DNA of 64,000 nucleotides from Prorocentrum cordatum (taxonomy: Eukaryota; Sar; Dinophyceae; Prorocentrales; Prorocentraceae): positions 1 to 64,000 of the forward strand of contig CAUYUJ010015958.1 in NCBI GenBank assembly GCA_963575745.1, given 5' to 3'. The position numbers were made by a program, and so were the translations under genes. Positions 52,117 to 62,969 of the stretch are shown one piece after another (within the stretch, counting starts at the first letter, position 1; each line of letters opens with the position of its first letter). Under the pieces are notes generated by a model, which was given only the letters and a program-made list of their open reading frames with translations, searched no databases and was not told the origin of the DNA.

Positions 52117-53681
52117 TCAGCGCGCTGATGGTTCCGTCGGCAAGGGCAGCGCGGTCGACCCCCATTTGACCAGGAACTGGCGGAGACGCGCTGGGGGCCT
52201 GGATCCTTCATCGGTCTTATCACTAGTTATCCCCTCATCGCGTTGCAGCACGAACTCAGCCCATCGCCTGTAGACAGAGGGGCCCCCCTCGAGCAGGCAC
52301 TTCACCAAGGAGCGCATGGCGCCGACGGATTCCACCCCGGCGAGCCTGGAGGTGGAGCGGGTCGGCAGGGCGGGCCCCTCTGGCGGGAAGATGTCGGGGA
52401 ACAAAAATTTAATGTCCCGTGCAGCCTTCCCTGGCCCGTTGCTCTCCCCTACTGTGCTCTCGTGGTCCTCGCCGCTGGGGGTAGGCTCGCCGCTAGTGGC
52501 TGGCTGCCTTGAGCACGTGTCCTCGGCAGCTGCATTGACACTAGCTGGGGAAAGGTAGACGCTGATGTCGTGGCTTTCCGCCTGTACTTCTGCTGCCGCT
52601 GTCCGCTTGGCTGGTGCCCTGGGGCATGCGCTGGAGGAGTGCTGGTCCAGGATGCGGTCGAGCGTGCTGGGTGCCACGTTCCAAATGTGGATGAGGCACC
52701 GCCTGCAGGCCCACCCTGCGTTCCACTGCTGTTGGGTCCAGAGCGCGGGCATGATGTCCCAAGGCGGTAGCCCTGTCTCGGCGTTGCAAGGCACTCTGGG
52801 CTCCGGGCTCCGCATAAAGCAGCCAAGTGCTGGGCTGGTTGCCGACCACTCTAGCGGGGGCGATCCTGCCGGGCAGGTGTCGCACTCGGCGGAGTAGATG
52901 TTCGAGCGGTGCGAGTCGGGCCCGAATCTTCCGTCGGACAGCTTGTGAGCTGGTAGGGTGGTGCCGACAGTCTGTGGCCTGTAGACAGCGGGGGTGCTCG
53001 TGACTAGGTCCCGCAGGCTGGTTGGGGTCTGCGCTGTGTCGGACTGGCCATATCCGATTGGGAGTAACTCCAGGGACGGGAGAGTGCGAGACCTCTTCTT
53101 GTAGCGTGCCTCGTCCAATGTGCGTTTGTACGCCTGTAGACGCTGCTGAAGTGACTTCTTGTTGCCGCAGTCGTGTGCGGCGAGGGGGACCTCGATGCCC
53201 CTCCTTTCCAAGGACTTGACCCAGCACTGTTCGCAGAGCCACTGCAGTTCTTGCCCTGCAAGTACGCCTGGGAGCGGTATTGTGCCAGGAGTTCCCTTGT
53301 GTCGTCATACTCCCAAGTACCGACTGTGCACCTGTTTCCTGTGTTTGGGCAGTCGTCCCCGTCGCAGTCGAAGCTGCCGTCCTCCTGCTCGACGCGGAAC
53401 CTGTCGTCGCCCACCCTTGGTGGGGTGAGTGTTGTTCCGGGGGCCGGGGGCGCGGGGGGGTCTTCGTCGAGCCGCCTGTTGGACATGGCAATTCCTCCGC
53501 CGATGTATACCAGGTCAGCCATTGAGTCTGGGCATCCGAGCCCTTCCTCGGACCCGCTGAGCTCCTTGTGGAGAGTGCAGATGGAACACTTATCCTTGCC
53601 CAGGGACTTGACCACGGCTGGTCTGACTAGCTCCTCTAGGACCCTCATGGGTGCCTCGAGTGTGAACTTGCTCTTCAGCAT
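52117..53681 (-). pseudogene. Cysteine-containing domain region downstream of the helicase, frameshifted
   Basis: From 53,681 the minus strand reads KDKCSICTLHKELSGSEEGL then a CDGDDCPNTGNRCTVGTWEY segment. The continuation LQWLCEQCWVKSLERRGIEV then shows a one-base frame change near 53,250. It goes on with LAAHDCGNKKSLQQRLQAYK (basic helix) and GWACRRCLIHIWNVAPSTLD followed by HSSSACP, to a stop at 52,117. CxxC pairs (CSIC, CEQC, CRRC) suggest two or three zinc-binding modules. No family was recognised. The frame break is probably a single indel, because both sides look equally protein-like. Confidence 0.45.
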
Positions 53682-54230
53682 TCCAGCCCAGGTAGTTGGG
53701 CACCCATGATTGGTTGCGACCCTGTGGTGGTGGGCATACGTAGCGAGCGTGCTGATGCGCTCGATGGTGTCCTCCAGCTTCCCGCGCAGGGATGGTAGAT
53801 CACTCAGCTGGAATCCCCGGGCGCTCGCAAACTTGGCTCTGTACTCCTGGGCGCTTGTGCCAGGGGAAGCAGATGCCCATGGCTGCTTCTATGATGTCCC
53901 CGGTGGCCTCTGGATGCGGGAAGGGCCAGGGCGTCGCTCGGGGCTCGCGCAGTTGGAGCATCATGACCACGAGGAGGATCCTGAGCGTGGGGGCGTCCAG
54001 AGGGGGACCGTCGCTGCTGAGAAGGGAGCGCCTTAGTTCTGAGTTGGCTTGGCCTGGGCGAAGCAGGGACTTAAGGTGATGCATCCCTGGGCGTGCGCGG
54101 CGTCGTCTGCATCTCCCAGTCTCTTGGCTCCATGCCTCTGGGAGCTGTTGTAGAACGTCAGGGGGGAACGGCTGGCGCCCTTCGGGCGATGGCTGACGCC
54201 CTTCACGTTGGGCAATGGGGGGAGCGACGC

Positions 54231-54752
54231 TTATGGGACCGCCAGGCGCGAGTTAGCCCGGGGGGTGCCCAGCCCGAGGAACCAGACCAGGGCGGCCCAC
54301 GTCAGGTTGTAGACTAGGTTGCTTGCCTCAATGCCCAGCTCGACGTCGCAGCAGAACCCTGGATGGCTCCACGCCTTGCGGTCGAGCCGGCCTGGCTGCC
54401 TTAGTTTGTCGGCTATGGAGTACTGGTGGGGGTGTAGGCCGGAGACGGTGAACAAAACGACCCCCGTGGCGGGGTCCTCGACAAGCCTCTGCAGGCTGCT
54501 GCGGATGGCCTCCCCGAGGCTGCTCCACGAGAACACCGGATCCAGCGGTGCCGCTATCCTGTCTGCGAAGTTCTTCTCCATTGAGGCTCGCGCTTTCACG
54601 ATCGCGTTGTCTAGCCCTTGGATGACTTCGTCTCCTGTAAGTGAGGGCGACTCGGGGATCCATGAGATGAGGTCCCTGATGGGGTCGATTTTTCGTCGAC
54701 CGTGAGTGTCCATCGACTGCCTATGTTCCCCGCTTGTGAGAAGCGCACCCAC
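54231..54752 (-). pseudogene. Region directly downstream of the helicase core
   Basis: A 173-residue minus-strand frame overlaps the end of the helicase frame in another phase. It reads DPIRDLISWIPESPSLTGDE, then a charged helical stretch and LVYNLTWAALVWFLGLGTPR, which is hydrophobic enough for a membrane helix or a buried core. Continuity with the helicase by frameshift near 54,700 is likely because the helicase frame becomes Ser/Pro-rich exactly there. The function is unknown. Confidence 0.4.
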
Positions 54753-56345
54753 AACTTGGCGAACCTTCCGTGCTCAGAGAGCTCCCGGGGGCGCGACCCC
54801 GTGGCCGCGGCGAACATCCTCCCGCCACCGATGATAACCACGTTGCGGGTGGCGCGGGTGATAGCCACGTTCGCCCTGTTGGCATTGTCCATGAAACCCC
54901 AGTCGCGCCAACAGTTGGACCTGGTTGTCAGGAAGATGACCAGGTCCGCTTCGCCGCCCTGGCTGCAGTCAATGGTCGAGATGGTGAGCTTGCCACTCGC
55001 AAGCTGCTCGTCTGCGATGCGCCGTAAGCCAAAGAACCGCAGGGAGATGCCACTGAGCTCTGAGCTCCTTTGTACGAAGACGCTGGCGTAGTCGCTTGTG
55101 TCGGTTGAGCGCTCTGGGGGGTGGGCTGAGGGGTCCTTGCCCTGGGCTGTTCCGTCTTTCCCTTTCCCTTTGCCTTTGGCCATGGACTGCCTGAGGGCAC
55201 CGCTGACGCTGCGCACGCTTTGGGGCCATCCGTTCCCGAGGATGGCGCACTGTAGCTGGTAGCCGACGACCACTCGCACCGAGGTCCCCCATTGCATGGC
55301 GGGAAGGAGGGCCCGCGCGATGTCCACCGTCTGGGCTGCCTCCGGCAGATTGGCGCATCCTGCGCGCAGCCTCGATGTAACCTCCAAAGAGGGGTTGTCG
55401 ACCAGTAGAAATCGGTGCCGCTCCTCGGTGTGTTGGTTTCCTGGTTCGAGGCATCGCAACATCCGCTTCATGTCGTCGCTGGTGGTGCTCGCTGCCTTCG
55501 CTAGGTCTACGACTCTGGTGTCGCTCCAGGGCTGGAACGCTCGCCATGGTAGACCCTTGATCAGCGGTCTCTGCGCCAAAGGGTCGGTTAGGCCGGTGCG
55601 CATTGTGTTGTTGTAGAAGACCCAGTTTGGCCAGGCCAGTAGCAGGGGGCGCATGCGGTAGCATCGGCTGAGCTGTACCACGGCGGACTGGCCCCCCCCC
55701 AAAGCCCGGTGTAGACGGTCGAAGATGGAGAGGCATAGCCCTTGATCCGCAGCCTTCCTGGAGATGACTGTGGGCGGGAGCTGCTTGGGGTCACCCACCA
55801 ACACCAGATGTCCTCCAGAGCGGCTGACGCTGTCCAGGGGCATGGCGGCCATTAGCTCGCGCGCCTGCCCTGCCTCGTCTATGATGAGAAGGGCAACCGG
55901 GGCGGCCTTCCTTAGTGCTTCCGCGGATTCATGCGCGGCAATGACTGTCTGCGCGTCCTTGAGCAGTTGCTTCCTGAAGGCGGGCGAATCTTTGGAGGAT
56001 GACCCGCTTTCGTATGGGAGTCTGCCGTTGGCCGTCTGGTAGTGTCCTCCGTGGGTGAGCCCTGCCAGCTCCTTGGCTACTTTGAAGTCTTTGGCGAGAC
56101 GCACGCATCTGGCCGGAAACCCTGAGTGGGAGCCCAGCTTGTTGGCTTTGTGGGCAGCGATTAAGGCCAGTGCCGGCTGGTCTGCGGCCGCGTTGGAGCC
56201 TGCTGCCAGGGCGACTGTCAGCCCGGGGAAGAGCGCAGCAGACCATGTGTCCAGGGTGGCGACTGAGAAAATTGTCTTGCCTGTGCCAGGGGGGCCGTGT
56301 ACGATCGTTACGTGGTGCAGGGTGGAGACTGCGATGCGAGGGCCC
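54611..56345 (-). pseudogene. SF1 (UPF1-like) helicase core
   Basis: Superfamily 1 helicases unwind RNA or DNA with ATP. Minus-strand motifs in order: IVHGPPGTGKTIFSVATL (Walker A, 56,273-56,296), IIDEAGQAREL (Walker B DEAG, from about 55,885), VLVGDPKQLPPTV (motif III, about 55,795-55,772), QLSRCYRM, VVVGYQLQ (motif IV region), STIDCSQGGEADLVIF (motif V, about 54,964), and ANVAITRATRNVVIIG (motif VI, about 54,865). GDPKQLPP, SQGxExD and AxTRA are diagnostic of the UPF1/SMUBP2/ZNFX1 branch. The core frame opens upstream of the GTG-initiated frame of 497 residues at 56,104. It runs back to a TGA near 56,355, where a one-base shift separates it from HSLNRDAARALA, the Q-motif-like LNxxQ segment. 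A Lys/Gly-rich insert occupies about residues 309-340 of the core. Confidence 0.85.
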
Positions 56346-57072
56346 TTGCGGCGTCACGGTTGAGGCTGTGGCGCTTGGCGCCTTCCTCCAAGGACTTATG
56401 CGATGGTAGGTCCCTGGCACGCTGGAAAACCTGTCCAGTGGCTCCGTTCGGATGGTAAGTCCCTGGCACGATGGTTGGTCCCTGGCACGCTGGAAAACCT
56501 GTCCTGGCCGTCGGAGAAGGGGGGGGCGCCGGAGGCCCTGTGGGGGTGTGTGCGTAGCGCCGAGACGGCGCCCGGCGCGGGCAGGTCGGCGCAGGGGAAG
56601 CGGACCTCTAGGGTGGCTATGGCGCGTGCGAGTAGGGCTTGCCCGCTCTGAGCTGCGTTGAGGACGCCGTCGGCCAAGGCCTTGTCCTTTTTGTCGGCCG
56701 TGCGAAAGGTGAGGAGATAAGTGATGACGTCTAGGGGGGTCCCGATTAGGTCGCGGAGGACCTGATCTCGGTGATTGCGGATGAGATCCGCCGAAACTGG
56801 AGCACGGAGGGGGCCATGTCCAGCCTGTGCCACGATTGACCCACGTAGGTGGGCCTATCGATGCTGTCACCCGCGTGGAACCCCCCGAATTTTCCGGCGT
56901 CGTACACGACTATGCATTCGTTGCTGGGGTACCGAGTGCCCGGTCTGAGCCCCAGAGCCTGGCAGTCACTCGAAGGGATCGCACCTCCGAGGTCTGGGGG
57001 CCATAGCAACTTGACTGAGGCGACCTGGCCCGCTGCTAGGGCTGGTGATGCTGAGGAGGAGCACGCGAGCAT
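56345..57072 (-). pseudogene. Helicase N-terminal region, disrupted by a 68-bp tandem duplication
   Basis: The minus strand carries GLRPGTRYPSNECIVVYDAG and GDSIDRPTYVGQSWHRLDMA (57,072-56,800). A second frame gives LRDLIGTPLDVITYLLTFRT, then ALARAIATLEVRFP-like helices (56,833-56,550), probably the 1B/stalk region before the Walker A motif. At 56,405-56,504 the phrase GGTCCCTGGCACGCTGGAAA is duplicated with a 68-base period, plus a partial third copy at about 56,457. 68 is not a multiple of three, so the reading frame is destroyed here. The damage looks recent because the duplicated copies are almost identical. Confidence 0.55.
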
Positions 57073-57113
57073 CCTGTCCCGCGTCCTGGCCTTTGAAGAG
57101 AATTCTGAACACC

Positions 57114-57866
57114 TCAGGCCAGTGTAGATGAAGTAACACCTTTTCCGTCCTGGGTGGGAAATGCGTTCCTCAGACTGTAGCGGTCGAGGGTGTCACATTC
57201 TGAGTTCTGGCTGATGAGGGTGACTGACGCTCCTAAGGCGCAGCTCTGCCTTCTCGTGAGATCCGTCCTGGCCTTGATAGAGTTGCCCCAAACCGTCTCG
57301 GTCGATGCCACGCATTCGGCCCAGGCCAATCTTTCGATAGCGCGCCCTCTTTGCCCCAGATCCTGTTCCCAGTGCGTTGGGAGGTGGGCAGCCTCTGTGA
57401 TTAGCCCCAGTGGGACGTGCAGACGAAACTGAGCGGTTCCGCAGCTGGCGGGAGCGGAGCGCAGCTGCCTGACGGCTTCGGCGACAGCCGCAGCCGGAGA
57501 CTCTAACCATACTCGCCTTACCTCCTCTGGGGGCGCGCCGCGATAGCCGCGGCGCTCCTCTCCTTCGTTTGCTTCAGTTCGGGATCTGTCGGCAGACTCC
57601 TGAGAAGAGGCCCTGCTGGAGGCGTTGGGTATGATGTCTCCCGCGTCGCGTCTGGCTGCGTCGTGAAGGTGGTGTGCGGTGGCTAGGCCAGGGGTGTCCC
57701 TGTCGCTAGGTCTGACGGACGGTCTCGGTCCACCCCTGGAAGCCCTTCCCCAGGCCCACCTCAGCTGCAAGTGGGGGCGCGTGTCGGCTGTCGGCGGAGT
57801 GGATGGTGCCAGTGGGGGTGACGAAGTCGCGGTCGTCATCCCTGTAGGGGAAGATGGCTGGTGCAT
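57114..57866 (-). pseudogene. Unrecognised segment upstream of the helicase
   Basis: A 250-residue minus-strand frame reads EEVRRVWLESPAAAVAEAVR, then FRLHVPLGLITEAAHLPTHW, RAIERLAWAECVASTETVWG, and LGASVTLISQNSECDTLDRY. The amphipathic helices and low repeat content look like true protein. No family was recognised. It lies between the zinc finger at 58,200 and the helicase. Confidence 0.4.
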
Positions 57867-57939
57867 GGTCCCAGTCGTCTGGGAACGACCACCTGGGAAG
57901 TTGGGGCTGCCCTTGGATCTCCACAGGTACCGAGGTCCT

Positions 57940-58330
57940 CCACCCGTCCCAATGGCATCTATTGATCTTGCAATTGTGGACGTGGTCGTTCTCCGTTCCG
58001 TTTGTCATGGCCCACAGGTGGCCTGGTGCAATGAACTCCTGGGGTCGGGCCAACCGTTGGCCCATTGCCTGTCGCCTTCGTACCAGTGGCCCCACAATCG
58101 CAGGTGCTCCTTACCGTCACAGTGCTTCTGGCAGAGCTCGCACCACCAGCACCATTCGCCGCTGAAGTGTGCCCAGCGCAGCCAGGGGCATTCACGCGCG
58201 CGGAATGGGAGGAGGTCGCCCGCTGGGACGGGGCCGTCTGCCCTGCAAGCCGTGTGTGCTGGCCATCGTGCCAGCAGCCCTTGGTTGCACTTCTTCTTTG
58301 GCCTGCTTGGGGGTCGCAGCTGATCGCCGC
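57940..58330 (-). pseudogene. C2H2 (matrin-type-like) zinc finger upstream of the helicase
   Basis: An open frame starting inside the 25-bp motif (SGDQLRPP) continues KKKCNQGLLARWPAHTACRA, then RARECPWLRWAHFSGEW, then CWWCELCQKHCDGKEHLRLW and GHWYEGDRQW, to a TGA near 58,015. CELC followed by HL and GH is a C2H2 finger of the kind that binds double-stranded RNA (matrin/U1C style). A second, degraded block follows in another frame (HLWAMTNGTENDHVHNCKIN). Zinc finger then SF1 helicase suggests an RNA-binding protein. Confidence 0.5.
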
Positions 58331-58333
58331 TAG
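58308..58333 (+). repeat. 25-bp motif GGGGGTCGCAGCTGATCGCC(GCTAG), single copy
   Basis: Same motif and orientation as the cluster at 50,126-50,372. It lies between the LINE RNase H and the zinc finger, so the helicase module lies between direct copies of this motif. Confidence 0.8.
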
Positions 58334-58506
58334 AATCCTTTGGACAGCTGGGGGGGGGTCGCGTACCGCTGCAGGGCGGGCCTCGGCAGGCGGGGCGATC
58401 GACCGATCAGAGACCTGGCGCGATGGGGGGGGGAGGGGAGGAGGGCGGAGGGTTTTCCAAATGGGAAGCAGCGCCGGCACAAGCCGCAGGGTCGCAAAGG
58501 TCAGTG

Positions 58507-59475
58507 TCATGACCATGCACAGATGGGAAGTGAGCGGGCGGGGCAGGGGGAGCGTCTGCCCATTGGATATGTGCGCGGACAGTGGCGTCGCCTGCGGTGA
58601 GTAGGGCGCCCGCCCAACATGCTAGAAGGGAGTCGGCGCCTTGCCGCCTGCCACGTCAGCACCCAGCCTGCGTTCTCCGCCTGCGCGAGGTCATCCTCCA
58701 GAAGCTGAGCCAGGTGCAGTCTCCGGTATCTGGCTGCGCCGGCCCCGTATCGGATGGCGGCTAAGTTGCCCCCAACGACCCTGGCGGCTCGGAGGGGGCC
58801 GCTGAGGTGGGGCAACAGGGCGAGTCCCGCGCGGCAGCCGGCTACCTCCGCCATTTGTGCGCTATTACAGCTGGGGAGGGCGACTATGGCGACCGCCATA
58901 ACTTTGGGGGGCCCGGCGGCTGGGTCGCGGTGCCACAGGAGCGCGCCTGCCCCTGAGACCTTGGCGCGGCCTCCGATACTCCGGGCGCCGCCGTCAGAGG
59001 TGACCTCGCATGGCCATTGGGTGCGGTTCGTATCTGGGAAGGGGGAGCTGCGGACGGTGACTTCGTCCCCTGGTTCCAGGTCGGCGTTCGCCGTCAGCGT
59101 TGTGGTGTGCGCAAGGCATTCCCGACAGTATGCTGACGTCCATGTTGCAGTGGGGTTGTTGTCAATTCTGGGGCAGGGGAACCAGCCCTGGCCGGGCGGC
59201 ATCCACCCCGCGCGCATCTGAGCGGCCTGGATAACTGCCACCTTGTCCCCTGCGCAGTGGTGTCTGGAGACAACCGGAAGCCTGCGCGCCTCTCCGCCCG
59301 CCCGTTGCGCGTGACGGGTCACGCGTGGTCTGGCAGCCCCACAGATGGCCCTCTTGGGGATGGCGCGGGTGGCACGTGGGGCAGGTGCCGGGCATGACTG
59401 CCCACGCGGCGGTCTCATCTGGGTTGTCGTGCCTAGGGGGTTCGTCGCCGTCGTGGACGTCGTCTTCGCTGTCAC
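58507..59475 (-). pseudogene. LINE RNase H domain (third catalytic Asp replaced)
   Basis: CEVTSDGGARSIGGRAKVSG begins the fold, with Asp at about 58,993-58,995. NSAQMAEVAGCRAGLALLPH supplies the Glu (about 58,846-58,848). ARVVGGNLAAIRYGA stands where relatives have VGDN, so the third Asp is Gly. GWVLTWQAARR marks the last strand. The frame of 322 residues is open, but its first 100 residues are poorly conserved and probably out of phase with the domain before it. The glycine substitution predicts loss of activity. Confidence 0.7.
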
Positions 59476-60704
59476 CTAGCTGGTCAATATCCGCGGCAAC
59501 AATGCCTTGGAGGATGAGTCTAGCCGCGTCGCTGGCCTCGAGGGGGGCGGCGGTGGGGTTGACGCAATACCTGAAAGAGATCTGGTGAAGAACCTTCACG
59601 AGGAGGGGCTGATGGCCACCGCTGCTGGCGATGGCCCGAGCCAGGGATTCGGGGTCATCCGGACCCCGTGCGGTGTGCCAAGCCAGGGCGGCTGCGGGGC
59701 ACCAGTGCCACACGTGTTCTGTGGGTGCCTCTCCCAGCCCGCAGAGTGGGCATTGCCCGTAAGGGCCCGCTCTGGTGGGGGCCCGCAGGCAGTCCTGGGC
59801 GCGGGCGCAGGCCTCGGCGAGGCTCCGCAGGGGGGCGGCGGGCAGGGCGCCGGGGTCCAGCAGCTGCCAAAGCGCGGAGGCGCGTGGCCCTGGACCTATG
59901 CATCTCGCGCACCAGGCAGCGCCTCCGTCGCCGGGTCCGGCTGTGATTAAGACGCACTTGGCGCGTGCGCCGCAGGGGCATCTGCGCGGGGGCCTCTCGG
60001 TTTCACTTCTCCGCCTTGCTGAGCCTGGAAGGCCGTTGCATAATATGCGGGTGACGTGGTGGGCCTCCGTGTAGGACGCGCAGTGGTGCAGAAGGCACCA
60101 CTCTTCTCCGCACGAGGGGTGCCACCTTCTGATTTGGCTGGTTTCTTCGAGCCACTTGGTGAGCGAGGCGCTGTGCATTTGCGCCCAGGCGGCGGCGTAG
60201 ACTACCTTCCCAAAGGTTTTCCTTCCAGTAGCTCGGGTCGTTCACGGGCGCGGTAAAGTGCAAGCGCCGCCCTACGCTCTGTTATCATTCTGGGTATGGG
60301 CCGTGACGTGTCTGGTTGTCGTGCTGCTTCGGCGGCCCACTTGGGTAGCTTGTTCCACCGTATTATGGCGCGCTTCCTGATTGGTGCGGGCCCCCAGAAG
60401 TCGTTCAGGGCGTGCGCTCTGGCGGCGACGGCTCGAGCCGTTGCTACTGGGCATCTTGGGGCACCCGGGGCTTGAAAGCGGATGCCCAGCCCTGTGAGAA
60501 TGAAGTCGGGGACACAAGACCACAAGACGCCGCGGCTAGCCCGAGCGCGGTCCTGAGCTGCACACGTAGCGCGCGTTCTTGCGCGACGTTGGGGGTGGAG
60601 TAGTGGGCGGCATAAGGGACAAGGGGGACCAAGTAAGAGTTCCAGGCAGCCGCGGTGCGGGAGGGTGACATTTTGGCAAAGTGTAGGTCCATGACCCTGT
60701 CCCT
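59160..60704 (-). pseudogene. LINE post-RT connection with zinc ribbon and CCHC knuckle
   Basis: AWNSYLVPLVPYAAHYSTPN and RALRVQLRTALGLA (about 60,650-60,540) match the YN...Y...E...R helix pair following LINE RTs. A later frame gives RPPRRCPCGARAKC ... WCARC (about 60,000-59,900), a possible ribbon. QCPLCGLGEAPTEHVWHWCP (about 59,755-59,696) has the CxxCG-x7-H-x4-C spacing of the LINE C-terminal knuckle, which binds RNA or target DNA. Confidence 0.7.
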
Positions 60705-61670
60705 CATCTTGGGGATGGGGCGCTCCCAAGTTCCTTGTGTGAGGGCGTCGTCTTGCCCTTCGGTGAGCCCTTCCCCTGAAGGGGCTGTTCGCCTTCGGCT
60801 GCGCGGGAGATCACCGCGGCGCCGAGGCGCGGCCGCTGATCCCGCACCGCGGAACTCCCAAAGGGGGTGTATTCCATGAGGTTGCGCCACCACTCGAAAC
60901 GTCTTGCGGGTACGAGGGCAGTCTTGAAGGCGCAGTTGCACTGGCGCTGGAAAGGGGCGCACAGGTTGACCGAACTTTGCTCCATGTTTCCCTCGAGGAG
61001 GGCCAAGATCAGTTCGCCTGGAAGCCCGGTGATCAGGACGTCGTCCCCGTCCCGTTCGTAATGAACTGGGGCTTCCTCAAGAGCCGCCCTGAAGGCCTCT
61101 GAGTCGGCCGCCCTAATCCCTCTGCGTCGGTGTGCCTCCACCAGGAGCCCGGCAGCGTGCGCCGCCCAGGGAAGGGCGATGGCGGCACGTAGCGTCTGCT
61201 TCGTGGTGCTGAGCAACGCGGCTAGGTCGTCAACGTATGCGGGGTCGTCGTCGGCGGTGATGCACGACAGGGCAGAAATGAAGGGGTCGTATCCCATGCG
61301 CCATAGGAGCGGGGAGGCAGTGCCTCCCAGTCCTACGGATCGGGGGAGTCGCCGCTCGGGCCCCCTGCACTGTCCTTTGCAAGTCTGCACCCTGCGGTCT
61401 CCGACGAGTGAGTTCAGCGCGTGTAGGAGCCAGGGGGGTAGCCTCCATTTTCGGAGGGGGGCCCCCATCCACTGCAGGGAGATCCTCTGGAAGGCTTTGT
61501 TCTGGTCGCAGAAGATCACTGCCGTGTTCGGGGCATCCCCGACACGGTTGGCGGCCATCTCGATGAATCTGCCAACGGCGTCCGTGTGTCTGCCGAGCAG
61601 CGCCTGCCAGGACGGGCCCGGTTCTGGGGGGGGGGCTTGGGGGCTGACCCCAGGTGCTGGGTGACCTTTG
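60704..61670 (-). pseudogene. LINE reverse transcriptase palm and thumb
   Basis: NTAVIFCDQNKAFQRISLQW is motif A (Asp at about 61,505-61,507). RSVGLGGTASPLLWRMGYDP is motif B. PAYVDDLAALLS is motif C (YVDD at 61,226-61,237). The sequence between A and B includes LVGDRRVQTCKG, as in many LINEs. Upstream of the first Met, QALLGRHTDAVGRFIEMAAN continues the same frame to about 61,650. All catalytic Asp are present, but the protein has no N-terminus and is frameshifted near 60,800. Confidence 0.78.
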
Positions 61671-61679
61671 TGATGTTGG

Positions 61680-62960
61680 GGCCGGTTGGTGGCGATGCTT
61701 TTTGGTCGGCGGCCGCGCGACCACGGTCTGGCGGCAACAGCGATGTCCGGGGCAACGGATCAAGGCAAATTACACGCGATGCGCGAGGTGCACATGCACT
61801 GAACAAAATGCTCCGCATTCGAGAGGCAGACGCACATAGGCGCCGGCCACACCGCCAGCGGGGCTACTTTTTGCTGCGGAGTAAGTCGCCCTTGCGGCGC
61901 CAAGCTCCGAGCAATTGCCCAGACATGCAACTATGTACCAGCCTGGACGCCAGCTGCACGTAGTGGAAACGAAGGCCGACGACGCCGAAGGCTGACCCAC
62001 TCGGCGCGCGGCCAACGGAACCACCACCGACTGCAGGCGCTGGCCGAGAATCCAAAACACAATGTCGCGCGGGTGCGGGGGGGGGCTACTGCAGCCCACA
62101 GGGTGCGACAGGGCGCGTGGAAGGGGATCGCAGCTAACCGCCGCAAGAAGTACGTAACTAAAGGGCAGCTGCACACCGTCTGTGAGAACACATGTGCGGG
62201 GGGGGCAGCTAACCGCCGCAAGAGTCACGTAGAGAAAAAAAGGGGGGAAGCTGCGCGGTGCAATGCGGCGTAGGGAGTGCGCCAGCGCTAAGAGCCACAA
62301 AGCGACAGGACTGGCAACAATACGCGACACAGCTGAGGCTGCACCTGGTGTGTACTGGCGGTGCGAAGCTGAAGGGCGGCTGCACGCCGACTGAGTGGAC
62401 ACGAGTGGGGGGTGCAGCTAACCGCCGCAAGAGCCACGTAGTGCACGGAAGGGGGGGGGGAGGCGACGCGGCGCAGCGTGGCGTAGGCAGGAGTTTGCCA
62501 GCGAAGAGAGCGACAGAGCGACCGAGTCAGAACCCTACGCCACAGACGAGGCTGCACCTGATGTGTACCAGCCTGGATAGCCAGCAGCACGTCGTGATAA
62601 AAGAAGGCCGACGACGCCGAAGGCTGAACCACTCGGCGCCGCGGCCCGCGGTTGGTGGCGATATTTTTTTGTTCGCGGCTCCAAGGCAAAGGTCAGGGAG
62701 CGGACGAGGCGTCCGGGATGCGGCACGGAGCGAATTTGCGAACACAGCCGCCACTATCGGCAGCAGGTTCGCACCTGCAAGACACGCTCGCAGTTGCACA
62801 TGCACAGAACAATATGAACTCAATTCACAAGCAAACGCACATGGGCGCAGCAGCGTGACCGAAGTGAACGAGCTGCAAATGCGAAGACAGCAGAGTGAGT
62901 CGCCTGTGCGGCGCCAGACTCCCTGCTGAGAGAGCGAGAGCGAGAGCGAGCGACCAACGC
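61680..62960. repeat. Dispersed repeat family, copies 2 and 3, with variant 25-bp motifs
   Basis: GGTTGGTGGCGATG at 61,685 and GGTTGGTGGCGATATTTTTT at 62,650 each lead into TGCACATGCAC and GAACAAxATG, then GCAxACGCACATxGGCGC. Between them lie three GCAGCTAACCGCCGCAAGA motifs (62,129, 62,206, 62,415), each followed by a TACGTA- or CACGTAG-like sequence. Confidence 0.65.
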
Positions 62961-62969
62961 TCACAAAAT

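Larger units (their letters stand above)
58560..61670 (-). mobile_element. 5'-truncated LINE retrotransposon (RT, zinc knuckle, RNase H)
   Basis: On the minus strand: RT from about 61,670, connection (60,960-60,200), zinc-binding region (60,000-59,690) and RNase H (59,060-58,590). The endonuclease, ORF1 and RT fingers are missing. The RT match starts abruptly where a dispersed repeat family begins (about 61,680). Frame breaks near 60,800, 60,500, 60,200 and 59,200. It is a different lineage from the LINE at 32.7-42.3 kb, judging from motif wording. Confidence 0.75.

Noticed and set aside
50595-58330. Helitron interpretation of the helicase region
   Set aside because: Helitron helicases are Pif1-like and joined to a Rep/HUH endonuclease. 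Here the motifs are UPF1-like (GDPKQLPP, SQGxExD) and no HUH motif was seen on either side.
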